Positions 55,906 through 64,000 of a stretch of DNA of 64,000 nt are shown piece by piece. Source of the stretch: Diphasiastrum complanatum. Lineage: Eukaryota > Streptophyta > Lycopodiopsida > Lycopodiales > Lycopodiaceae. The translations under genes and the position numbers were made by a program. Location of the stretch: the NCBI GenBank assembly GCA_029204225.1, contig CM055102.1, positions 37,814,585-37,878,584 on the forward strand. The letters run 5' to 3'. The notes under the pieces were generated by a model. It saw only the letters and a list, made by a program, of their open reading frames with translations, was not told where the DNA came from and did not search any database. Within the stretch, counting starts at the first letter, position 1. Every line of letters begins with the position of its first letter.

Positions 55906-56040
55906 ATGGAAGATGACTCGGTTCTCCCTCCTTACACCGTAGCGATGCAACCCGAAGAAGCTCGGGAGCTGGCGCAGCATGGATCTTCGCTTCTTTTGCT
56001 GGACGTTCCACCAGCTACACTCTTTGGTATCGACTTGAAG
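55906..56040 (+). CDS. AAR2-like splicing factor, first exon only
   Basis: 45 codons run from an ATG in good context (GCCATGG) to a donor AAG|gtacgt. The exon encodes a short acidic N-terminus, then EARELAQHGSSLLLLDVPPA and TLFGIDLK. This matches the N-terminal segment of plant AAR2 proteins (usual text AxELVxxGxTLLLLDVPxxTxxGIDxQ). AAR2 binds Prp8 during assembly of the U5 snRNP. In other plants the next exon starts near MFxVGPxFKGIKMIPPG; I could not find it in the 8 kb downstream, which is filled with LTR and other repeats. Either the gene has a very long intron reaching past the window, or this is a truncated copy. The exon itself has no defects. Confidence 0.6.
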
Positions 56041-57065
56041 GTACGTTTGTATTTCTTTTTTGCCTCTGTTGATCCGTCATTAATCCCTTTATGCCTATAA
56101 ATGTAGCATGAGAGAGTGCATTTATGTGCCCCTTCAGACTCCATGCCTTCATACGTAGCATGAGTGTATTTATTTGCACTGAGAAACTGTTTCTAAGGTA
56201 CCTTACGAACGGCACGGACCCGTTCCTAGGAATGGTTTCTTACCGTTCCTGGAACTATGCACTGCCTTATGAACTAAGAAGGGGGAAGTGCATAACCCAT
56301 GCTAGCTTGGTAGGCTTACCACCGACCTATAAGCTGAGAGAAAGTGGGGGGAGGTGCATAATCATCCTCCCATGCTAGCTAGTTATTGACTCTTTGATGT
56401 TGGAATAGGTGAAGTGCTTGGAGACATCAGATAATTGTGAAACAGCCCAACTCGGTGAGATGGTTAGTGATACTACATGGTCCGTAGCTTTGACAATCTA
56501 GCTAGGTAGTCATGTTGTACTTTACCTTTGGTTCATTGATGAAAGTTGTCAGCTGCTATTCATCCAATGTTCATCTTTGTGTGATTGCTTTTACGAAGTG
56601 TTAGATGAGAAACATGCTAGTATCAAAAAATGTTCCTACGTGGTATCGAAGCGTGTAAGATAATGCTAGTTTTCTATCATGGTCTTAGAGCTTGTAAAAA
56701 CATGTTAATTCTCTACACGGTTTCAATGCGAAATTATTTTTGAGTGCTTGTGCATGCTAGTGTGCCACCATTGGTAGAGAAAAGGAAAAATTATTTGTGT
56801 GCATGAATGAAGTCTTTCATATATGCGTCACCTAAGGTTTTTAACAATGAGGAATTTAGGCCCACCTCATTTTTAAAGTATAGTTTGGAAAGCCTTCTTC
56901 CAAAAACTAGGGAAACCTTCAAGCCTAACAAATTGAGGTGTCAGACATCCAAGTGGAAAGAATTTGTAGTGCTACATCAAATTACAGTTAGTGCAAGTTA
57001 CGGACTACAGGATACAGGCCTACTGGGCTACTCTGCATATATTCCGTAGGCCTCTTTACATTTAC
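56041..57065. other. region after the AAR2-like exon
   Basis: No further exon was recognised. It includes one copy of the direct duplication (56290-56590). Confidence 0.4.
56290..56590. repeat. direct duplication, copy 1
   Basis: Contains CTAGTTATTGACTCTTTGATG, GAATAGGTGAAGTGCTTGGAGACATCA and GTTGTACTTTACCTTTGGTTC, which recur in the same order and orientation at 59060-59350. Confidence 0.6.
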
Positions 57066-57473
57066 TGTTGGTTATGTATATTTCTGGTTACGCATTTTAT
57101 ATTAGTCATGTACAGGCCCCAGAGCCTTTTTATATGCTTAAGACCCGCACTGGGTCCTTTTTTATGACATTGACTGGCCTTGGGCCCTTATTATATGGTT
57201 ATATGTGGAGTGGGGGCCCGTAGGAGGGCGCACTATTTTCCCTCCACATTTTGCCTCCCTTTACTTTTGAATTCCTATTTTAGGGTTCATTGGTAGGGTA
57301 TTTATAGGGGCATTTGTACACTCATTTTTCAGATTATTGATTGGTATTGCTTGGGCTCTTCGTGGGAGAACCTATTGTCTTGTCTATTGCTTGTAGGGCT
57401 TTAGTCTATTGCTGTCTTTTATGCTTCATTGATTCAACACCTGAGATTTTGATCATAACTTGGTATTAGAGCA
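57066..57473 (+). repeat. LTR (family 2) with tRNA-Met primer site
   Basis: The LTR starts TGTTGGTTATG and ends about TTGATCA (57455), with a primer site TGGTATTAGAGCA at 57461-57473. It has a TATA-like GGTATTTATAGGGGC at about 57297-57311. It is clearly related to 62285-62743, sharing GGCCTTGGGCCCTT, GAGTGGGGGCC and GCACTATTTTCCCTCC in order. Downstream no gag is recognisable. Confidence 0.65.
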
Positions 57474-58815
57474 CTTTCCTGATTGCTGAATTTCGGATCT
57501 GATTCTCTGATTGGGTGCCCATTTTCCTTGCCGATTTTTCTCTCTTTGCTGAGGCGCATAAGACCAAGGCAAGAGTTACATCATTTGTGGAGCACTTGAT
57601 TAGCCGTCCATAGCCATAGGTTGGGTGGGATCAACAAGGCCTTCACATACTCTTTGCAATTATAAGGGGTACGAAACCCCAATTCGCATGTTGCCCTGGG
57701 TGAAGGCATTTCTGGTGGTAGTCACACAAGTCATATGGAAGATCCATATAAGCTATAACTGCTTTTGAACGATCTTGGTGAGTCTTTTTAACAGTTGGGA
57801 GAAATGTAAGACCCTAGGGTAGGAACCCAAGACATCAGGTTTGTACAGCCTACATTTAATTCTCAATTAATATTTGTTGGTGAAAACTTTACTAATGGAT
57901 CAAGATTTTGATGTGGTGGCTATAGGCACAATATCTATGTCCAAAAGACTACCATGGATGATGGATACTCCATATGGATGAGCCATGATTGAATATCTTT
58001 TTGAATTGAAAGAAAAAGTTACTCCATGCTCATCAAATGAAATACTTGAGTTTCTACACAAAGAGGAGAATGATTGTTTGCCTGATTGCGTAGATGGCAG
58101 AGTAAGTGATAATAGTGAGCATATTAGTGCTGCTCTTGGCAATTTTCTTGTAAGATGAAGAAATGATGGCTACATGAAGGGATGTGCGTTACATCTTGGA
58201 TTGACAACAATTATTTCTTGGATGAAGCTATGATTGCTTCTAAGGATGACTCAAAGAAGTTTGCTATGTTTGGTGAAATGCCCGTTGATGGTTTCTTTGG
58301 GGAAGATTGGCATAAGATGCATAAAAGCATGTGGGGCAATAAAGTCATGAGACATACGATGATAGCTCCTGAATCCAAAATTGTGTTATACTGGGAGCCC
58401 TATGAATTTCTTGGTTGGAGATATTGAAAGCATTATGTCAGCTAGTTATGCTTTGCACTGGTGATGTAGTGACGACATATGGGTAAAGACATGTTATGAA
58501 GCTCTCAAGAAGAGCAAGGCAATTTGATTGTGGTTGGCTATATGATAGTCAAAGATTGAACAAGGGAATCATAGCTTGTTTGGTGCAAATGAACAAGCAA
58601 GGAAGGGTGCTTTATAGTTGATGAAAAGTGGTAATTTGGTGGCCAAGATTGGCATTGAGACTACTTTGATGGACATGAAGACCAACGAGGTAGAATCAAG
58701 CTATAAGGACAAGAACGCTGCATTAGCTGGTAGAAACACTTGGCATAGATGGTCATGGAGGACAAGTGTACCTCTCTTTTGTATTATACATAGCACATAT
58801 AGTAGCCATTAAAGA
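57474..58815. other. unrecognised coding-like remnants
   Basis: Broken plus-strand frames read MDQDFDVVAIGTISMSKRLP (about 57895) and EYLFELKEKVTPCSSNEILE, then MIASKDDSKKFAMFGEMPVD (58210). A second set at 58621 reads MKSGNLVAKIGIETTLMDMK. Several stops interrupt them. They look protein-derived but I do not know the family; an internal part of a transposon is likely. Confidence 0.35.
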
Positions 58816-58836
58816 GGGGGGGGGGGGGGGGGGGGG
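58816..58836. repeat. poly(G) run, 21 bases
   Basis: Uninterrupted homopolymer; the exact length is unreliable. Confidence 0.9.
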
Positions 58837-59059
58837 CATTTGAAGTTTAATAATGCCCACTTTATGTCTTGTGTCATCGCCATGGCCATAAATCTATGCA
58901 ATTAATGTTCGTTGCCTAGTGGGTTGAGTTGTGACCTGAATGTGAAGACAATTTTTACACCGAGTCAATGCCTATTGGTATCAAGCTAAGATCCACATGC
59001 TAGTTATTTTCTATGATAAGGAGGTGGAGCTCTATTCGAGTAGGTGTCTAGCTTGTTGG

Positions 59060-59350
59060 AGGAGGTAGGTAGGTTGGCGGACCTGTTGACCTATGAGCTA
59101 AGAGGAAATGGGGGGGATTGTATGAATACCCTTTCATGCTATCTAGTTATTGACTCTTTGATGTCAGAATAGGTGAGGTTCTTGGAGACATCACATAGTT
59201 GTCAGAGTCTAATAGGTGAGGTACTTGGTGTTACTACATAGCTGTGAGACTATCCAACTAGGTAAGCATTGTTGTACTTTGCATTTTTTTCATTATGAAA
59301 ATTGTCATTTGCAATTTTTGGATGTCCATCTTATCTAATTGACTATATTT
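59060..59350. repeat. direct duplication, copy 2
   Basis: Matches 56290-56590 in direct orientation, about 2.77 kb apart. Similarity is moderate with small indels. The two could be the ends of an old element or an old segmental duplication. Confidence 0.55.
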
Positions 59351-60300
59351 TTTATTGCACGTACGTGTGCCTAGCGCCTACATGAGTCTACAAAGCTATC
59401 TCAACAAAACCCTAAAGACACCAAAATAGACACCGAATATGCACTTTATTGATTTCTTTTCCAAGTACATATTGAGATCCTAGCATAAATTCATAAGAGC
59501 ATTGCTACTAAGTCTCCTTCCAACCAAAGCTGCAAAGTAGAAAGATGAGGCATACTCAAGAGGTCCTCCATCTTAAGCTTCCATGCCCTCCTACCTCAAG
59601 CACCCACTTGCCTTCCTAACGTCGACACATGGCAGACCCCATGCACAGTTGACACTTGCCGCCTGGTAGTACCTTGACACATAGACAAGCAAGTAGGACC
59701 GTTCGCACTCATACATTGGACCAAGTGTCCTAGTGAGCATATGACACATGTACCGTTGATCGGTCAACTCCGACTTTTTAGGAGGTCAATTCAGCACCCT
59801 CTAAATTAGGACACAGGCGGCAATACCCCATACCAAAATACAAGTAGGTCACAAGATCAAACAAAACTTGCTATTTACATTTTGTTACACAGGCTGGTGT
59901 GAACCATTTCAATATTTACAATTTACAGTTTACAAGTCCAACTTGTTCGCACGGAGGCAGAAATATAAGTACAGGACATTTCGTCCCTCAAGGAACATCG
60001 TTCGCGATGGTAAACTAAGGGTACTGTGCATGCAAAGCGTGTGCGGTCTCCCAGGTAGCATTAGTGGAGGTCTACTGTGCCACGCAACCAAGTACTCACG
60101 GATTAGACGGTTTGTAAGCTATCTCTCTCTCTCTAGTCCACTACTCTATCAGGTCTATGCGCCACCTCGCCATGCTTCTAAAACAATACAAGTTTGTCAG
60201 TCAACATGCAAAACCCTCTTTGAGCATGAAACATGAAAAACAGAATGAATTTTACGATGTTGAGGCAATGCTAATTTATAAGTAACATCATTAAGCTTTA
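59351..60300. other. unassigned region
   Basis: No gene is recognised. The part near 59880-60240 may be the 3' end of the gypsy pol that follows on minus, but no LTR terminus was seen. Confidence 0.35.
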
Positions 60301-62240
60301 TAACTATTTTCTAGGGTCCACAATAACGTGGAGTTAACTTGTAGCACTTCCCTGTTTTAAGAGGAAGTGAGTCCTTTGGATTCAGGATAAACACCATGTC
60401 CCCTCTCTTGGTGTGCGATCTCGATCGGCAAATGTCTTTGTGCGATCCATTACCTGTTTCACATTTAGATGGCCTAAAACCATAGTCCAACTTGAAAGGA
60501 CTCATCTTAGTAGAAGCATTGCAAACAACTCTTTCTCATGAGTTGGATAATTCCGCTGTGTTGAGGTGAGCTTCTTGCTCTCGCAGAGGCTTCAGGCCTT
60601 TTCTCGAGGGTCCAACGTTGCCCCCATAACAATGTCACTTGCACCGTATCAAGGATATAGGATTTTAGAGGGTCAACAATTTTTAAAGCGACGCACTCAG
60701 CGATAGCTTGCTTTAATTGATCAAAGCTCGGTTCAATCCACTCACCAAACTTGTTCTTTTGAATTAAGTTAGTCAAAGGTGTTGCAATATTTTAACATAT
60801 TTTCTATAAAACACCGCCAATCTTAGGAAAGATTGCAATGCAATGATCACAACAACTTTCTTAGGATTCACTCTTACTCCATCAGTAGTCCTTTTCAAAG
60901 AGTTCGCTCTTTTTTGCATTAGCAAACAATTTGTTTTCCCTCAAGGTGGACAACATAGTCCTAAGGTGAGTTATATGCTTGACCTTGCCTACACTGTAAG
61001 TCATAATGTCTTCAATAAGATTTACAACAAACTTACCCATATACGGTTTGAGCACATCATTCATCAACATCATGAATGTAGCTGGGGCGTTAGTTAGACC
61101 GAAAGGCATCACAAGATACTCATAGCGACTAGAGCGCGTTCGGAAGGCAGTTTTATGAACCTCTTCTTAATGAACTCTAACTTGATGATATCCACTTTTC
61201 AAGTCTATCTTACTAAACGCAATAGCAGCATGAAGCGCATCTAGTAAGTCATGAATATGTGGCATAGGATATCGATGCTTAATCGTTATTTTGGTTAGGC
61301 CTCGATAGTCCACACATATATGCCAAGACCCATCCTTCTTTTTGTCTACAATGATCGGCGACCGCCGACTATGCGATAATGTAGATGCCAAATCATCAGT
61401 AAACACATATGCAAACTCACTTCTAATTTTATGGTCTAGGTTAGCTGAAGTATTGTCTTTCACCTGCCACATGCTACTCTCACTAGCACTAGTAGCCATA
61501 TTCAGTAGAAAACAAACATACATACTTTCATAGCTTACCTTAATGCAACTGTGTGGCTGAGACCAATGATCCTAGAGGCACATCTTGCTCACCACTGATG
61601 GAATGAAGTTTACTACCATGCTAAAATGCATACACATGAGTATCCCAGGCTATGTAAGGCTTCCGCATCGCGTGCCAACACATCCTCATAACGACATCAA
61701 AGTCCACCAAACGAGTTATCTCAAAATCCAACTGCTCAGGATAACTCAAAATAGTTAGGGGCATACTCACAGGCCTCGTGTCCCAAATCTCCGTACCCTT
61801 TCCATCGGCCATCTCGACTATGTACTGGTACATGGACGGTTGTGTGCTCAGTCTTAACTTCTATACACGAGTTAATTAATGACATCATGCGAGAACCCAA
61901 TGTCAAATAGAACTAAAATATCTCTACACAAAGCTGTCCACGCATAACTATCAATGAAGTGTCAGGTAATTGATACCCATGTTGCGCCTCTTTTGACAAT
62001 GTCAATGGCGGAGCTGTGTCCGCCTTCCCCACCACAAATATTCATCAAACAAAGAACATCAGGATTAGCCTCTTGCTGGATCTCTTTTATTTCCATTAGC
62101 TGCTGCTATTGCTTTACTTGAAGATTATAGATGCTTCTCATGTGATTACGTGGACATTCTTTCCACCAATGTTGTCCCAAGCATCCAAAGCATAACTTTT
62201 CTCTTTTTGTCCGTTGCTCTTCGCCTTGTGGCGACGACAT
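60300..62240 (-). pseudogene. Ty3/gypsy pol and zinc knuckle remnants (element D)
   Basis: Reading on minus from the right: a knuckle CFGCLGQHWWKEC (about 62170-62210, C-x2-C-x3-H-x4-C, one residue short of the usual spacing), a decayed protease region, RT with [44 protein letters not shown] and LIEDIMTYS at about 61010-61035, where the catalytic DD is ED. Then a broken RNase H/connection piece (EWIEPSFDQLKQAI, 60660-60760) and an integrase C-terminal part (SPFKLDYGFRPSK, GDMVFILNP). Most of RNase H and the integrase core are deleted. Frameshifts separate all pieces. Confidence 0.8.
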
Positions 62241-62969
62241 ATTGCATTGACCCGCTTGGGCATTAGGCCGCCTATACAACTCGTTGTTAGTTATGGACTT
62301 TGCTCATTACATTCGTCGTGCCATTTACATTTACTTTACTTTATGCATAAGCAGGCCTTGGGCCCTTTTTTATTCATTAGTGACACTTAGACTATATGGT
62401 TGGCCTTTGGCCTTATTATTCATTATTAGGCCATTTGGACATATTACTGGAGAGTGGGGGCCTTCTTGGAGGGTGCACTATTTTCCCTCCCAGTTGGGCC
62501 CTAGCCACCGGAAGCTTCCTTTTAGGGCTTCCTCTTGGCTATAAGTAGGGAAACTGTGTCATTTGTTATTCAGGTGATGATATTGATCTCTCTCTTTAGT
62601 CTCCTTAATCTCTCTCTTTCCTGCTTTCTAGGGCTAAGTTTTGCTTATGTGCTGCTTTCATAGCTTAAGTCTTGTTTATGTGATGCTTTCATAGCTTAGC
62701 TCTAGATCAGCTGTGGCTCCATTCGTAACTTGGTATCAGAGCACTCTCCTGAGCACAATCTGGAATTTTTTTTTTTTTTGCTTGCTCCTCCATTGCTGTT
62801 CCTACAGCTCCATTGCTGCCTTGACAGCCCTGCTCCTTCCAGTCCTTCCTGTCCAGCACTCCCCCTGCCTTGCCCCCTCTCTTCCTTGTTGCCCAGCGCT
62901 CCTCCTCCTTCCTTCCATCGCTGTCCCTGCCTTCCGACCTGTCACTTTCATCCGATATTTTTCCAATTG

Positions 62970-63790
62970 CAGCCATCTTCCACAATTAGTAGAGGTTGTA
63001 CAGCGCCCTACTAACCCATCACTTTTGTCGATTTTTTCATCAGATTTCCATCGTTTTTTCAGATTTAGTAGAGGCTGTCCAGCGCCCTACTAACCCATCA
63101 CTTTCGTCGATTTTTTCATCAGATTTCCATCGTTTTCCCAGATTTGGTAGAGGCTGGCCAGCGCCCTACTACCTTGTTACTTTTGTCGATTTTCTCCACC
63201 GATTCGCTGCCCATTTCGTGGCTTGGTTGGAGGCTGTCCAGCGCCCTACTTCATCACCATTTTCAGCGGTTTTCTCCATTTTTTTTTTCAGGTTATGTGC
63301 TGATTTTGGTAGCTACTGCCCAGTGCCCTACTACCTTGCCATCTTTGACGGATTTCTCCACCGATTTGCTGTCCATTTTGCTGATTGTTTGGAGGCTGTT
63401 CAGCGCCCTACTTCATCACCATTTTCAGCGGTTTTTCCATCATGTTGCAGGACATTTGTGGATCTTACTAGCTGCTGCCCAGCACCCATTTTCAGCTTGG
63501 ATCTTCAGCTCTCTCTCTCTCTTTAGCCTCCTATCCAAAAATCACCCAATTCCGTAATCGTTGCTATTCCAAATTGCCAAAATCCTGCAGCCTGTTCATC
63601 GCTGCCCCAGCCCTTCCGACTTGTCACTTTCGCCTATTATTTTATCCGTTTCTAGCCAAATTTCACAGTTTATCAAAAGGCTCTCCAGCGCCCATCCTCA
63701 ACCACATTTCACGGAATTCTGACTCCGTTTGATATTCCAATTTGACATTTCTCTCCTGGCTGTCCAGCGCATTTTTACAGCCTTCATTTT
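62970..63790. repeat. 80-bp minisatellite in the retrotransposon leader
   Basis: The core CAGCGCCCTAC occurs at 63001, 63080, 63159, 63239, 63321, 63401 and 63480, a period of 79-82 bases, with two more diverged copies at 63686 and 63764. Units 3 and 5 resemble each other (CTACTACCTTG), as do units 4 and 6 (CTACTTCATCACCATTTTCAGCGG), so there is a 160-base higher-order period. Long open frames across it come from the repeat. Confidence 0.85.
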
Positions 63791-63915
63791 CACTTTTTCC
63801 ATTTGTTGATTGCTGCCCTTTCTTAGTTGTGATAATATTGGTTTTAATAGACTAATTTGGGGTGACGACAAGAGTCCGCTCCCTCAAGTTTTCGTCTATT
63901 CCTTCCACTATCATT

Positions 63916-64000
63916 ATGGCACATTCACCTACCTCGAGTGAAACTGTTCAGGAAAACTTATCCGATCAGTTTCTGCGAATGGATGAAACCCTTTTTGGCC
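63916..64000 (+). CDS. start of gag-like frame, truncated by window end
   Basis: 28 codons from ATG to the window edge begin MAHSPTSSETVQ and continue DQFLRMDETLFG. It is the first ATG after the minisatellite leader of an LTR element, where gag should start. The piece is too short to assign to a gag family. Confidence 0.45.
   Translation, partial: MAHSPTSSETVQENLSDQFLRMDETLFG

Larger units (their letters stand above)
62285..64000 (+). mobile_element. 5' end of an LTR retrotransposon (family 2), runs off the right edge
   Basis: On plus: LTR from TGTTAGTTATGG (62285) to about 62726 with a TATA-like GGCTATAAGTAGGG near 62536; primer site TGGTATCAGAGCA at 62731-62743; a leader of about 1.15 kb dominated by the 80-base minisatellite; and a frame opening at ATG 63916 that stays open to the window edge. 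The LTR is related to 57066-57473. Confidence 0.75.

Noticed and set aside
56290-59350. Interpretation of the direct duplication as an LTR pair
   Set aside because: No TG...CA ends, primer site or polypurine tract adjoin the copies; kept only as an unclassified duplication.
62713-63557. Plus frames of 94-176 codons over the 80-bp minisatellite, with repeated VEAVQRPTNP-like text
   Set aside because: The peptide repeats reflect the DNA repeat; the array is in an untranslated leader before the gag ATG, and several frames are open at once.
62970-63790. CRISPR-like regular spacing of repeats
   Set aside because: The units are contiguous tandem repeats with no unique spacers, in a plant nuclear retrotransposon.

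Overview
This is plant nuclear DNA, almost certainly from a flowering plant. It has spliced genes of plant type (nucleoside diphosphate kinase 1, an AAR2-like first exon, an RD19-like cysteine protease remnant, a CYP77-like P450), plant Ty3/gypsy and Ty1/copia retrotransposons primed by initiator tRNA-Met, LINE-like sequence, and very long (GA)n/(CT)n microsatellites. The species cannot be told from the window. Most of the 64 kb is decayed, nested transposable elements. Only two protein genes look intact: the P450 at 12.4-14.0 kb and NDPK1 at 28.2-35.5 kb, both on the minus strand.

Layout, left half. 1-3261 is the 5' part of a gypsy element (minus) with LTR, primer site, a minisatellite leader and protease/RT but no gag. 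3262-4776 is a LINE ORF2 3' fragment (plus). About 5200-10086 is a second gypsy element (minus) with LTR, gag, protease, RT, RNase H and integrase, all broken. 10.5-11.8 kb holds two convergent copia fragments. The P450 follows. 14570-19192 is a third gypsy element (plus), cut off after RT. 20.3-22.1 kb holds a 45-bp CACGTG repeat, a TATA box and an unrecognised coding-like frame with two in-frame stops. 23.0-25.0 kb is a pile of copia 3' ends and a gag piece.

Layout, right half. The four-exon NDPK1 gene spans 7.35 kb. 37.6-43.2 kb is an LTR element without recognisable pol, in which about 110 bp of one LTR is inverted relative to the other. 44.5-48.0 kb is rearranged copia. 48884-49382 is an isolated LTR related to that of the third gypsy element. 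51.6-54.7 kb carries captured host gene pieces (a DUF300/TMEM184-family exon and an RD19-like protease) between Helitron-like ends. Then come an 861-bp frame with a zinc-binding-like motif, the first exon of an AAR2-like gene, two related LTRs (57.1 and 62.3 kb), a broken gypsy pol (60.3-62.2 kb), and the 5' end of an element with a regular 80-bp minisatellite leader running off the right edge.

I found no convincing new multi-gene system. The most unusual observations are the LTR inversion, the unrecognised frame at 20.7-22.1 kb, tandem repeats located repeatedly in LTR U3 or leader regions, and the gene-capture interval. All homologies were judged by eye; no database search was run.
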